Source: Solen grandis
Lineage: Eukaryota; Mollusca; Bivalvia; Adapedonta; Solenidae
Assembly: GCA_021229015.1 (NCBI GenBank)
Contig: CM037781.1
Coordinates: 36,376,759 to 36,440,758, forward strand
Direction: 5' to 3'
Length of the DNA stretch: 64,000 nucleotides
Numbering within the stretch: the first letter of the stretch is position 1; every line of letters starts with the position of its first letter. Shown here piece after piece: positions 1-12,894 of the stretch. The notes under the pieces are model-generated. The model saw nothing but the letters and a program-made list of their open reading frames with translations, had not been told where the DNA came from and searched no databases. Made by a program: the position numbers and the translations under genes.

Positions 1-1620
1 GCAGTAATTATTTTATAAATATCTCTGCACGAGTCCCGGGTCTCACTATGCTTAAAAAATATGACCCCAAATTCAGTTGCATTTTCCATATATTTTATGC
101 ATCTTGTGGATGCATTGAAATTTAAGCTTTGAATCCTGACAGCGAAAATATTACATCCATCTATGGGTAAAAAAAATCACAAGAGTGGTCGGCATTTAAC
201 ATACTTTTCGCAAAAAAATGTTTGTTCGTGCTTTTCCTTATGTAAATGGACGAAATAGGGAAGGTTTTAGAAAAAGTGAAACTTTCTTTGTGGTTCTCCT
301 TTAATGATGCTTTATACATATATGGCGATTATAAATAGAAGTCGGCTGATCTATAGCTTTTCAAATTTGACTGCCTGTCTATTGTTTTTGTATTTATAGA
401 TTAAAAATACTTTGATTTTAAATGTAACATTTTAATAGTAAAATTTGCAGTTAGTTTGTTTTTGTTTTATATACGCGGATTTTATTCTTTTGAAAGAAAT
501 AACTTGTTATTATTTGAAGTTGTGTTCGAAATTTAGTTTTGAATGTGCAAATAAAATATCAAGTTGATTATTCCTGAAAGGATTGATGAATCAAATCAGT
601 TCAAAGCATAAATCTTTAATCTTTTATAGAGCATTTTTTGTTGTTGCTCTCATGGGTCTTCTTCACCAATAAGACTGGTAGGGGGACAAAGACCATGAAC
701 AGTTTGTGTGACATCCAAAGCTTTCAAAAGCTGCGCTAAAGAAAATTTGGATATACATAAAATATATATACATGTCTATCGGCTTTGCTTGGGGCGGGGG
801 AGGATACTCTGTATCACAGTTCTCCTTGTTTTCATTCATCATTGGCGTATATCCCTACTAAAGCCCGATGCAGAACGAACCCCTTTTTGACGATGTAACA
901 GATAAACAAAAATCCATCGAACGTTTTATAATTTCAAGATATATCGAATAATACCTGTCTGTTCCAGCAGTTCATGTACTGTTAATTTTAAACCCTTGAA
1001 GGACACGATTTAGACGGTGTTGTTTTTATGAGCGATGACTTAAATTTACGGCGAAATCGTGATCATTTGATATGGATGAAGTTACATCAGTAATCCTTTG
1101 TGCCAGACTCTCTGGGATGACTTAGAAATATCATAGAAAATAACACATGTATGTGTACTGAACACTGGCACTAAAAACCCGCAGAATTTCATTGAAATGT
1201 TGATTATACGATTGTTTTGTCGCTCTGTATATTGAACATGGTAAGGAACGAAATCTGACACCACTTTATTACAAATGTCATAACTTTATACGTAACTTTT
1301 TGGTAAAGAAAAATAAAAAAGAGAAAAAAAAACCTGAAAATTTCTCCATGCCACGTAGTCGAAGTAGATTTTGGGCTGGATCGACGACACATTAACACGA
1401 GATATAATTCACGAAAAATTGAAACTGCTATGTTCGCTAAATATTGAAATATTTAAATTTAAAAAGTACACACTTTTTGTTGGAACTGAGTGTATATCTC
1501 AAATATGAAATAGCTAAGGATATCCAGTTCGGTCAGTGACAAGAATAAAGTTTGTTATACGAATGTACAAACATATATGTTTATCGTTTTTTTTTGCGCC
1601 CAGTTAATATTTTCCCCACT
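1..1620. other. AT-rich non-coding DNA
   Basis: No convincing gene or exon is visible; the short open frames have no recognisable domain. Bases 251-305 resemble 32,873-32,930 on the same strand (a shared core around TTTTAGAAAAA and CTTTGTGGTTC), so this is probably a small dispersed repeat. Confidence 0.5.
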
Positions 1621-1621
1621 C

Positions 1622-1790
1622 AATTAGACACCATGGCAGCACGATGTTTGTGTCTGGTAGGCACTACAGGTTTGCCACACTGCAGTATGGTGTCGTAGAC
1701 AAGTGTATATTATATATTTATATGGTATTGATTAGTGTATTTATGAATCTAAATATTAAAACAACAACAACAAGAACAACAACAACAACG
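1622..1790. repeat. possible SINE relic with (AAC)n tail
   Basis: Read on the minus strand, about 1,625-1,705 resembles the middle of the SINE at 12,895-13,193 (a run like TGTCTACGxCxxxATACTGCAG followed by TGTGGCA). An (AAC)n tract lies at about 1,760-1,790. The segment also holds an 8-bp inverted repeat, GACACCAT at about 1,627 and ATGGTGTC at about 1,686. The match is partial and the AAC tract is on the other strand from the SINE-like part, so family membership is tentative. Confidence 0.3.
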
Positions 1791-1794
1791 ATAT

Positions 1795-3160
1795 CTAGGA
1801 TAATAAATAAATAGTCCTAATAACATCAAACAACAACAACTTCAAGGGGGTCATAGAAAGCATCCTGGTTAAATGTTTCGGGAAAATAAATAAAAGCCCA
1901 GATGTACACATGCTTTTGAATTTTTTTTTACCCTTTCGTTATGTTTTTACTTTATTTTTACCTTATTTCATTGCAAGATTTATAACCGCTTTATTCACTC
2001 AAGAATAGTAGAAAAATACAGACGAAATTGTATATGACTAGAGGGTCAAGCTGTAAATTCAAAAACCTATTTAAGTCTCACTCCATCACTCTCTACCCCT
2101 AAAAGTGGACCGATTACAATGTAATGTAGTAGGAAATGTTGGTATTAACATGTGTGAAAATATAGGGGGTACTTTAAAATTGTAACGTAATAGTATTGTT
2201 ATGTGGTTTGCTAAATTACTTATAATCACTGAACATAATCAGTCCACGATCTTATGACGTCACAATTTTCTTCCAAACTTTATTTTCGTATTTTATTTCA
2301 TTATATACATACATGTATTTATAACCGAACTGTTAAAATTGCCACATACAGACATTGGCTGCTTGTTTCAAGAGCCCCTATGTTCATGAATTGGAAATCA
2401 GACGTACACTACTGGTATTATGAGATATATTCAATTCAATTCAAAATTTACATTGTGACTAACGTTGGACAAATAATGAGGTAACACACTATATTGAATT
2501 GATTATGGCGTGTTTTTTTTTCCTCAGTGATGTTGAATAAGTTCATATTTCTCATCAAGCAGTCATTATAAATGTGGTAGATAATTTTAAAAGATCTTGA
2601 TGCAAAATCTTCGTATGTATTTAATGATTATGAAAATGAAACTTTGACGTTTTATACGGATTTATTTCGGATAGAAATTTTGATTTTTGACTCCCAGACT
2701 ATAAAGAAAAGGGTTTTCTTGCTTTTTATAGGTTTTCCTTTTAGACAAAGAGGAAACATGATAAGATGATACAGGTAATATTTAAATATCGTGATTCAAA
2801 GAAGAAATAACTATACCTAAGGACTTTGAAAACGCACGCTTTGGAGAACTGTTTTTATGATTATATGACTTTATCATATGACTTTGTGCTCAAACGGCTG
2901 TTTCTGGTGTCGTATACCCATCACATATTTTCTTATATTTAACACGTTACATATAACTTTAATATGATGCTGAAAATGTATGAGAAATACACACGTTAAA
3001 TAGTTATTTTTTCAAAACTATTTTCTTGGTGTTAGATTGCAAAAGACATTATTTGCACTGTATCAATTACATCTTGATACCTTTCTTTTACTCTCAAATG
3101 TGTGTATAACGTTACTGTTTAAACTTTCCTCTTGTAACTGACACTTCTTTATTTTCATAC
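1795..3160. other. AT-rich non-coding DNA
   Basis: Nothing recognisable: no protein motif, tRNA or long repeat seen on either strand. Confidence 0.5.
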
Positions 3161-3202
3161 TCTCTCTCTTTCTCCCCCCCCCTCTCTCTCTCTCTCTCTC
3201 TC
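3161..3202 (+). repeat. (CT)n microsatellite with C-run
   Basis: Nearly pure CT dinucleotides interrupted by a run of nine C. A polypurine tract lies on the other strand. Confidence 0.9.
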
Positions 3203-6092
3203 CTTACATATTATCAAAATGAAAATGTTATAATCCAGAAAAAAGCGGAGAAAAGGGGGCGGGGGAAGGCTAGATTTCACCCTTTTCTCTTTTCGATTTT
3301 TATGGTATAAAATTTGTTGACGCCAAGTAACAAATATATCATTCAAAACATTTAATGTAATAAGAGATACTTAAACCTTGTCATGTGATCTATGTTTGAC
3401 TGTTTTTCTATTACGACTTCATATAACTGTATGCTCTTGTATCATTTGTTTGTACGATTTGAGCATAAAGATTTGTTCTGTTCTGCAAAAGCAATTCGTG
3501 CACAGTCCGTTCCTTCACTTGTTTGTTTGTCAGTTGTTATAATCGCGTTTTACTGTCACTATAGGTCATATGATAAAAAGAATCTGACATGAACTGTCTT
3601 TTCATATCAAAATTTACTAAACTCGTTCATGAAAATGTTATTAAGCTCGCCAGAAAAATTTGATATGAAATAACAATTCATGTCAGATCCTATACATATT
3701 CATAAATATTTCAACATTTTTGAGTATTTTAAGTCGTTAGGTTTATGTATTATAAAGTAAATATATGGAATCCTCCTAATTTCGTTTTCGTGTATAAAAA
3801 AAAATAATCCAGGCGTGCGTTTTGAAAGTCTTAAAGTATATATAAAGTATTAATACGGAAGTATAGAGATCAAAGTTGGTTCCTATCGGTGAGCTAGCAT
3901 GGTGAACATTTGCTTTGAATCATTGTATACTGTACTGAGCTTAACCTATATCATATCTGACATTCTTTATTGTCTAAAATCTAATAGGAGACAAAACACG
4001 GCAACACGTGAACTATATCTACATTGTTATTGTAGTAACGTTTCGATTAATGCCTTCATCTAAAACATATTCAGGGGTTATAGTAACGCTTTCCATACGT
4101 AACGCGTAATAATTGTGTGTATGCCCAGACTTAGTTTAAGTTTCAACTTATTTATTTTACGTCGATTGAGGAACAAGTTCTTGTAACTTATGCTAAATCT
4201 TATTGACGATTACTGAGTTGGACCAGTACTTTGCGACAGGGAAGGTGATGGCAAAACCTTGATCCAAATGGGGTTTAAACCCACAATTCGGGTAAGTTAC
4301 CACGGCAACTTTAGAATCCTGAATTTCCTTTAGTTACATCAACACGTCAAACTATCGAGAATCACCGTGATGCGTTCAGAAGATGACAGCTAGTTAACAA
4401 TGATTTATTAAAATAAAATTTAGCAGCAATGTCAAACCACGAGTTAGATTTCCATGATATGGCCTTCTCAATTTCACAAAAAAATAAACATACTTGAATA
4501 ACAGACAAATGGTTATTAGAAGTTCGTTTAAATACTACAATGGCAGCGCAGTCGAGACTATTTTTTCTTTTCTTTTCTGTTGTTTTCCCCGTCAACAGAC
4601 GATGAAGAATCGTTGTCTTTTATTGGAGAAATTAGCGTATGATAGCGAGATTATCGCGTGATAACAGTTAGCACGTGTTTCACTCATTATACCAAACACA
4701 CATCTCCTATAGCAACGCAGACAACAGCATGTCAAGTTATGAGGCGGAACCGGATGTGGCTGATAACGACTATTTAATCTACTCAAGACTTTTTGGAAAG
4801 ATGAAACGCATTGTATTTTACTGACTAAATTAGTAAAACTAGGTTTCATCTTTAATGACGCATTTTTATTCTATGACATTCAGTACAGCAATTAGTCAAT
4901 TAATTAGTCCAAAAATGATGATAACTGAAGATGTTTGATGATTTTTTTTAGTAATATCGTATTTTCCCCCGTGTATTTATGAATGTGTAGATATATAGTG
5001 CAAACTGCTCTTCAACCAACATCATCAGCATAAAAATAAGAATACCGTACAAATAAGCGAAAAGTCCATTATAACAGAACAAAGACCTATAATAACAAAG
5101 ATTAGCAAGTAATCAAAATCATTCAAAATCATGTGGCAGATTGTCCAGATCTCGCAAAGTCACGTTTGCAAATTTCTGCTATTCTGTTTGAGATATTTGA
5201 AAGTAACTCATATCTTGTAATGGAACAATACATTAACTTCAAAATGATAATTTATATATTAAAATTAGTAAAAAAAAATATTTTTTTTTGTAAAATACAG
5301 AAGCCCCTGCATGAACAAAAATATGGAGATTTTGTTGTTTTTCTGCTACGCTGTCTGAATTAAAATAAAAGAAATAATTAATTTTCAAAATTAATTCAGC
5401 TGAAAGTATTTTCTTGCACTAGAAGAATGAAAAAATGATATAAGTAATTTATTTTTTCCATATGTTTTAGACAGTTTGCAAATTTCAGTGACCTGCCATG
5501 TGACAAAATAATATTTTCCTCTGTCTTTTACAGGAGTTTCCTGTCTTTGCTCAATAGATCTTTGAACAGAAAAAGAACTCATGAATTTATTTCACGCCTT
5601 TGTTCGATTCAAATTAGGTAGGCTATCTTATGAGATGATATCATGTCTGCAATGTTGAAGATTTAATATTTGTTCGTCTTTTCACAAACAAAACCATGGA
5701 ACATTTTTTTCTGTATGTATTTTTCACAAAAAGCCTATCATAAAGTACATTTACTTTACTCTTACTTTAAAAAAAATTTTTTTCCAGATTTCTCTTTTTT
5801 TTCAGTACCTTTACATTTGTGTTTATATGGGTTGATGTTTTTGTTAATTACGATATTTCGTACTTAGTTCCAGAATATTACCAAACCAAAGTCAATGAAT
5901 AACTTTTTTATTTACTCAAATCTCGTGAATTCACTTAACGGGATCTTATATATTACCGCCATGAAATAAACAGAGAAATGAAACAATCCGTTATTTTCAC
6001 AAATATCCCAAACAAGTTACTGACTTATACATGTGATACATGACTTCAGTAACATACACAAATATATATCACATTTTCTTGTCAACCATTCA
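3203..6092. other. AT-rich non-coding DNA
   Basis: No gene, RNA or repeat family could be supported. The open frames here are short, low-complexity and without domains. Confidence 0.5.
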
Positions 6093-6180
6093 AACAGAAC
6101 AGAACAAAACTTTATTGACTTGTACATTATGTACACCTCACCATTTAAAATATAATAAAGTAAATATCAAGCAAGATCTC
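6093..6180 (-). mobile_element. LINE 3' end fragment with (TGTTC)n tail
   Basis: On the minus strand this reads as an AATAAAG-containing 3' end finishing in tandem TGTTC-type repeats (plus strand ACAGAACAGAAC at 6,095-6,107). The same kind of end is seen at 17,540-17,560, 38,074-38,098 and 50,112-50,133. Short tandem-repeat tails are typical of CR1/L2-type non-LTR elements. No coding part of this copy is recognisable, so it looks severely 5' truncated. Confidence 0.5.
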
Positions 6181-6323
6181 GTGACGTATACATGCACGCG
6201 GTAATTGCCGCATTTAATCAATTAGGGCGAATATGAAACTAAACTCTAGGAGAAATGTTTGTTTTGTGACGATGCGTCGTCACCGGTATAAGTTCAATCT
6301 CTGACAACTGCGTCAGGGAGTCG

Positions 6324-6385
6324 ACTCTTTGGCTCAGTGGTTAGAGTGGCGGACCGGGTTCGATTCCGGGCCGGGCCGTGTTTGT
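6324..6385 (+). mobile_element. tRNA-like SINE head
   Basis: GGCTCAGTGGTTAGAG (A-box-like) at about 6,331 is followed after a short gap by GGTTCGATTCC (B box) at about 6,358. The spacing is too short for a complete tRNA with an anticodon arm, so this is a decayed tRNA-derived SINE promoter rather than a working tRNA gene. Confidence 0.45.
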
Positions 6386-6970
6386 TACAGTTTTAAATTT
6401 TTGAAACTATTTCTAAAACCAACGAAAAACTATAAGGATGTGGATCATCTTGAAATAATTCAGGGATTCAGCGCATGTTTATCATCTTAGAAAGGAGTCT
6501 GCAGTCTGTTTTCTTGATATTATCAGATCATATGAAGATGAAGAAAACTATGTTAAACATGATACATTAATGTCATAAGCGATTTAAACGATTTCAGCTG
6601 ATACCCAATCACCGTTATCTCGTGTTTTCTTAAGTACGATCAAAATCGTGACGAATGCCCTATCTCCAAACTGACGGCAAACACGAGACTTTGCGAGATT
6701 GCTAAGATACGGTAAATAGAGTTACAGTATAATGCTTCAACTGCTTGGCAGTGATTAATCGCCCATGAAAAATGCTAATATGTTTCATGTAAATTTTAGT
6801 AGCGAGTCTCGCATCAAAGAACCCCGTAGCGTAATTAGTTCAAGAAAGAAAAGAAAAGTACCCGTCGCAGACGTATTCACTCGTGTATTCTAGATACACA
6901 TCGTAACTTTACAGAATATTCTTTTATTCTAAAAGACATTAGTTTGCTTATATGGTGGTCTAAATGGAAA

Positions 6971-7400
6971 GATGACCGAATGGATAGCGCATCCGACCAG
7001 CGGGCTCGGCCCTAGGCCGTTGTTGTTGTTGTATTGGGGTTTACCGTCGCTGCGATAGTATTTTAATCATATAGCGACGTCCAGCTAATTACAGGTGGAG
7101 GAAGACCCCGAGTACACAGAGGTACCCGGGTAGAACCACCGACCTACCGCAAGCAAGCCGGAAGGCTTCCTCAATTGAAAAATCCGAAGACCCTACCGGG
7201 TTTCGAACCCACAGCGGTGAGGGGCTGAGAGACCCTAGGCCGTGATATACCTAAGTCGCTAAAATTGTAAGGGTAGTTTCTTGCTTGGCGCCCATCAAAC
7301 ATATAGGGGCCGTTCTAGGACTGGTCGGCCAAACGTCAGTATCATGTGCCTGTGTATCATTTGTCCACGACGTGATTTTATAGCGTGGCAGCACGTTACA
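6971..7400 (+). mobile_element. SINE family A copy, interrupted by another SINE
   Basis: A tRNA-like head (GAATGGATAGCGCATCCGAC at about 6,978) runs to 7,020 and resumes at 7,244 with the family body: a TTGCTTGGCGC motif, a CATATAxGGG motif, then AGGACTGGT and a GTCAG motif. The same order occurs in the copies at 12,895-13,193 and 63,243-63,478. The two halves are separated by a 212-bp minus-strand SINE whose flanks duplicate CCCTAGGCCGT. The 3' tail is not clearly preserved. Confidence 0.7.
7021..7232 (-). mobile_element. SINE family B, complete copy with 11-bp TSD
   Basis: This tRNA-derived SINE reads right to left. The B-box-like sequence (minus strand GGGTTCGAAACCC) lies near 7,200, followed by a body with CTTCCTCCACC and AGCTGGACGTCGC, then a tail ending in (CAA)n at 7,021-7,032. 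Exact 11-bp duplications CCCTAGGCCGT flank it at 7,010-7,020 and 7,233-7,243, marking target-primed insertion into the older SINE A. Other copies of the family are at 16,079-17,702 (split) and 20,167-20,280 (truncated). Confidence 0.85.
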
Positions 7401-7404
7401 GTTG

Positions 7405-8647
7405 CATATGTCTCAGATATATATAATCTCCAAATCATTAAAATACTGCCGTTTAAACGTAAACCATACTAAACAAATTACAAAAGAATTATAAAATAAG
7501 AGAAACAGAAAAATATATTTTAAGGAAGTGTGAGGAATGTATCATCGACGGAGATAAAATCAAGCGTCCAGTTTAAGGTGGGTGAACATTACTTCAACAA
7601 CTTTGGTGAAACAGACTGACAAATGTAAACAGTGGGAAATAATTCGTTCCATGACTTTGTTGAAAGACAAATACGCACAGTAGAAAATTACTTATTCCAT
7701 TTATATTTGTGAAAAGAGTAACAATAACTATATTTTTACTTTCTCCAAAACAGATATTCAAAAAGCTGAATCAAAGGAAATCACATTAAATATATATGTG
7801 TTGATAATGACATGTCTTCAAATGTTTAGACCATTTCACCAGGGATTCAACAATACTCGGCACTATTCGCTGATTTAAACTGAACAACATTTCGCAGCAC
7901 CCTACCGGATGTCGTCGAGAGTAAAATTCATTTACGTACTCAGTGAAATGACAACTGATTTTCTTGGAAGGTGTAAAAACAAAAGCCAAATATCACTTTT
8001 CAGTAGTTTATTTATTGATGTAACAAGAATTACTCTTACATGTCTTGATATATAGAGATTGATAATATATGGCCATCGGCTACATTCAATTTGTGATCCA
8101 TGATAAGATTGTTTAAAATGGAACTAAGAAAAAATAATTTGCCTATTAAAAAAATAAATCCATCCATCAATCAATAGAATAAAATACAATATAAATAAAG
8201 TAAATAAAAAAATCAGTTTCTCACTAAGTTTAAGAACTATCGGTATACATCGAATCCAATATATCTGAAAATTGGACTTTTTCATGCTAATGAACAGAAG
8301 GACACATTCAGAATATTATCATGTACTCGTATTTAGAAGGTAGTAGAATTCAATATAAAAGTCCAAAATAGACTGATTAAATACAAAACAATTCCCGTGT
8401 TTCTTGCGACAAATACGCCTTAATATGTTCCGATTTTTTTCATCGGCATTCTTTCATAGCAAGGAAAACCCCGCAGAATCTGAAAAAAAATGAAAATGAA
8501 AAACATTGCAAACAATTTAAAGAATAAATAAAATGGAAACAATTAAAAGTCAATGAATCATGTGTCAGTTAAAGCCGTATTATAATATAATATAGATCTA
8601 CATTTGTACGTCTCTATCTCGTTCTCTCTCTATACAGTTGAACCTGT
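7405..8647. other. AT-rich non-coding DNA
   Basis: No gene or repeat family recognised between the nested SINEs and the minisatellite. Confidence 0.5.
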
Positions 8648-8830
8648 ACCAACGGCCACCTGTATCAAGCGGCCACCTGTATCAGCGGCCACATGTATCA
8701 AACGGCCACCTGTATCAACGGCCACCTGTATCAAGCGACCACCTGTATCAAGCGACCACCTGTATCAAGCGACCACCTGTATCAGGCGGCCACATGTATC
8801 AAGCGGTCAATCTGCATTCAGCGGTCAGTT
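8648..8830 (+). repeat. 16-17-bp minisatellite
   Basis: About ten head-to-tail copies of a unit close to CGGCCACCTGTATCAAG. Copies vary by one base in length (16 or 17) and by GGCC/GACC and CCTG/CATG substitutions, and they decay at the right edge (CGGTCAATCTGCATTCAG). Apparent proteins here merely translate the repeat. Confidence 0.9.
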
Positions 8831-8869
8831 TTAATATTGCCAAATTAGCATTTCGTATATGTTAAACAT

Positions 8870-8938
8870 TCATTTAGCGACCATCTTTGTTTAGCGGTCA
8901 CTTTATTTAGCGGTCACTTTATTTAGCGGTCACTTTTT
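8870..8938 (+). repeat. 16-bp minisatellite related to the preceding array
   Basis: Four copies of a unit like ATTTAGCGGTCACTTT. The AGCGGTCA core matches the degenerate right edge of the 8,648-8,830 array, so the two arrays probably derive from one. Confidence 0.8.
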
Positions 8939-10331
8939 ATTTTCCCTTGACTGATCGCTTAAGTCAGGTTTTGACTGTGACATCAGGGAAAAAAAAAATA
9001 AGCTAACCGAAATGATTTTATCCTTCAGAGCCATCTCCATAAGCAATCCAGAATTTGCATTTGTTGATCCCTGGCTTGTAACCAGACGGTCCTTGGTTCG
9101 AAACCAGACGGTTACCGGATTGTAATCTGAATACAAGTGGTTAGAGACGTCTGCGTGCCTTCCTAATAAATCGCCTCTGATTTCAGTGTTTAACATAGCA
9201 TTTTTTGCTTCGTTTTCGGAACTTGTTCTCCCAGGCACGGAGGGTTAGGGAAAAAGACACCATAATAAACATTTACAAAGGCTTTTCTTATGTCTCATAT
9301 GCCTGGTTAAACAGACGACCCGCAGAATAAACTAGATAGAAATGGCCGTTATAAAACGTAACATTTTGTCAGTGTCTCAAAAATAGAACCATTTAATATG
9401 ATAGAAATAGAATGACGTCTCTCTAAGATTGAGTCGGTTGTTTCCAGTTTAGGTGAATGCATTTTTCGTATGGAAGGCAACGACTTGTCTGTATTAATGA
9501 AGAGTGACACATCTTAATGAGACAGTCGTTGACTCCACATTTAAAACACGTTTCAAGCCTGATTTATTGTTGGAAAAAGTTTAATCCCGTTGCTTATTTT
9601 TCGTAAATGGATAATTTATTCACAACACAATCTTTTGCAATATTGCATTTTCTTTTAAAGAACTGAAAATGCAAATCAGGGCTCATCTGAAATCCATGTA
9701 GGTAAAGTTCAAATGCAATTAAATGTAACTCTAATGTAAATTAACATGTAGTTTAAAAGTATCATGGGGACTAAACTGCTTTCAATACATCACCCCCATA
9801 CCGACCACGTTATGAGAAGATGTGCGGTTATTTGAAACCGTTATGTGAAATATAACGAGCCATTGTACAAGACGAGGGTAATCAGGCATTCAATTGATGT
9901 TTCTCGCCTGGTTATCTCTCAACTGTTTTGAAATATCGACCGATAACGGCATGCAAGATAGACCTATACAATGCCGACAACCTTTTTCCCATTTATCATC
10001 CACATACCGAGACACTTTCTCCAAAAACGAATTCATATATGCAAGACAGATACTACCGCGTTTAGGGGTTTCCCTCACGAAGCAGATTTTTACTAAGCCT
10101 GGTGGTGACGACAGTTTGAAATGCCCCGATTTTTATATCACAGCTGAAAAAAAAAAACAGTTTCAAAGTTCAAAAAGTTCAAGGGTTCAGATGACACCTT
10201 TTATGCCCACTTCACCTATTACAACGTGTGACCTAGCCGTAATATGAACTACATTGTATTTGAACTCAAAATCTGAAAATTTGTATGACAAAAAAAGTTA
10301 TTTTGAAGGATTTTTAGATCATCTTAATATA
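8939..10331. other. non-coding DNA with no supported gene
   Basis: Two frames of about 100 codons occur (minus 8,930-9,238; plus 9,894-10,247), but neither shows a domain, signal peptide or splice context. A small direct duplication of AACCAGACGGT lies near 9,078-9,113. Confidence 0.45.
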
Positions 10332-10956
10332 AGGGGTTATTGTAGTGGTCTCAATAGAGGTGGTTCTTATAATGAGCTGGTCTTTATATGAGAGTTATTG
10401 TAGTGGTCTCAATATAGTGAGGTGGTCCTTATATTGAGGTGGTCTTTATATGAGGGTTTTTGTAGTGGTCTCATTATAGTGAGGTGTTCCTTATATTGAG
10501 GTGGTCTTTACATGAGGGGTTACTGTAGTGGTCTCAATATAGTGAGGTGAATCTTATTTTGAGGTGGTCTTTATATGAGGGTTTTTGTAGTGGTCTCATT
10601 ATAGTGAGGTGTTCCTTATATTGAGGTGGTCTTTACATGAGGGGTTACTGTAGTGGTCTCAATATAGTGAGGTGAATCTTATTTTGAGGTGGTCTTTATA
10701 TGAGGGTTTTTGTAGTGGTCTCAATATAGTGAGGTGGTCCTTATATTGAGGTGGTCTTTATATGAGGGGTTACTGTAGTGGTCTCAATATAGTGAGGTGT
10801 TCCTTATATTGAGGTGGTCTTTACATGAGGGGTTACTGTAGTGGTCTCAATATAGTGAGGTGAATCTTATTTTGAGGTGGTCTTTATATGAGGGTTTTTG
10901 TAGTGGTCTCAATATAGTGAGGTGTCTTATATTGAGGTAGTCTTTACACAAGGGTT
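10332..10956 (+). repeat. 62-bp tandem array with alternating variants
   Basis: About ten copies of a 62-bp unit that contains GTAGTGGTCTCAATATAGTG, GAGGTGGTC and a TATATTGAGG motif. Two variants (GGGTTTTTGTAG versus GGGGTTACTGTAG; AGGTGTTCC versus AGGTGAATC) alternate through much of the array, so the real duplication unit is a roughly 124-bp dimer. The edges are diverged. Confidence 0.9.
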
Positions 10957-11954
10957 CATTTCTTGCCAGTTAGATGGTCCTCTCATTCAGACGTACAGTC
11001 GCTATATATCATAGGTGGGTTTCAAGAAATCAGCATACGCCTATTAAACTACTTCTCCCTTCGATTGGAGTCTATTGGTTTTCTGTAGGACAATATGTTT
11101 CGTCTTGACCGAAATCCTTGCAACTTCTTATGTACTACCCAAACTTGATAAATGTCACCAAAATGAAATCCCATTTACTTGTGTATTTCTTTTTAATTTG
11201 ATTTTGACAATCAACGCTTTGTTTTTATTACACTCGTTTTGAGATGGGGTCAATTTGGAAGATCGTTATCCCGTCCCATTTTTTCTCAAATAGTTAAACC
11301 TATGACATCTCTTCAAAGATTTGGTTCTAAGTCTCCTTGGCAGTACCTTTACTTTTACCTACATAACTGTTCCCGTGTGACTTCAACCTTTTCGAATCAT
11401 TTATCAGAAAATGTAATATTATATTCACATACATATATCAAAATTTACCGTTGAAATGTATTTCTTTCACACGATCAAATAACCATCCATATCGTCCTCG
11501 CATGGCATTGCATTATACGTTACACTGTTCGTAGCTTTGATGTATGGGTTCATACACCCCCTGTAGTTTCATAACCCATAAGTGCGAAGCTTGAGTTAAT
11601 AAATGTTTAGATCTCACTTTCTGCCTAGTTGCAAGTTTTAAAATTACAGACATCGAACGTCACAAATTTTCATAAAATATCAATTTTATCCAAATAATTT
11701 TATTTGAACACTCTTCATCATGGAAAATCAACTTGATTCTTAAGATAAAGGCCCTGTAATGGTTCCGCAATGTCTCGGACCACTTAGCCTCTCTCAAGAT
11801 AATCAAGGTACCCTAATGAAACATAAGGAAACCTTGGTTATCCCCGTGAAAGGTCATGAGGTCCGAAATGTAGCGAAACCATCACGTAAAAATTTATCAT
11901 GTTTCTAATTGCTTTGAAAAACAATGTAGAAGGCCACTTTTGAGGATATGACTG
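10957..11954. other. non-coding DNA
   Basis: No recognisable gene or repeat. The 11,239-11,454 frame has no domain. Confidence 0.45.
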
Positions 11955-12215
11955 TTACAGTGCGGCCATCCTTGGGGTCGTGAGTTCGATCCTTGGCCGC
12001 GAAAAGTCGTAAAATGAAATAACTATATCTTACATGGTCTTGGCACATAATGATGAATCCAAGACTGGTGAACCGGTTTCAGAAGAATGTGACTGGGTTT
12101 GGTATCATGTCACTGTCTACGGCATGATACCAAGTGATGCATGGTTATTTTTCACTCATGTAGACAAACGTCACCAAATGACTGAAAGACAGTCGACGAG
12201 ACCTTAAACTCAAGC
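11955..12215 (+). mobile_element. SINE family A, diverged copy
   Basis: A B-box-like GAGTTCGATCC at about 11,981 is followed by GGCCGCGAAAAGTCGTAAAA, AAGACTGGTGAACCGG, a GACTGGGTTTGGTATCATG block and TGTCTACGGCATGATAC. The tail ATGACTGAAAGACAGTCGACGAGACCTTAAA corresponds base for base, with substitutions, to the tail of the 12,895-13,193 copy. The A box is missing. Confidence 0.7.
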
Positions 12216-12894
12216 ATATCGAGTTGCCCATCCGAATGAGAAATATAAAATCGAACACATATACATGTCACATGTATTTCTCACAAAACTGTCGTCTAAA
12301 TCTATAAAGGTTATTCATATACATTGAGTGTGTGTATGATTAAGTCAGAGAAAATCTGAAACGCAAATTGGGATGAAACAAGAAATGAATCTACGTTATA
12401 TTGATTGCCATGGCAACAGCTTGCACGTTAACTGTTCTGAAAATATGAATTGATTCATAACGGTGCATGTATACAGCAATAATTTCTCCCTGGTCACGAT
12501 TAGAATAAATCCGTTGCCATGGCTTTAAATCGCATTATTTGACTGCTGACTCCTTACAATATGTCCTGGTATCATTAGATTTCGCGAAACTTTGGACCGA
12601 CTTAACCCATTCAGATCTTTAAATAATTGTTACTTCCACTAACTCAAATATAGATTACAACGACTTTTTCATATATATTCATAAGATACATGGATTTTTA
12701 CATTCATATAGGTGAAAAATAAACCACCATTCATGCAATTTACAAGAGAACAAACCTGTTTGAATAAGTGCATTTCTCACATTTTTCTAACCATATATTA
12801 ACAGCGCTTTTTTTTCAGTATTATTTCACGAATAGTATGTTACATGATGATATAGTGTTAGAAGTTTATTTGAATTGTAACACATTTGTGTAGA

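Noticed and set aside
6324..6385. Functional tRNA gene
   Set aside because: The gap between A and B boxes is too short for an anticodon arm and no acceptor stem pairs.
8604..8865. Overlapping open frames of 75-76 codons
   Set aside because: They are translations of the 16-17-bp minisatellite, with no start context or domain.
10332..10956. Possible CRISPR-like array
   Set aside because: The repeats are directly adjacent without unique spacers, in a eukaryotic setting; this is an ordinary minisatellite.
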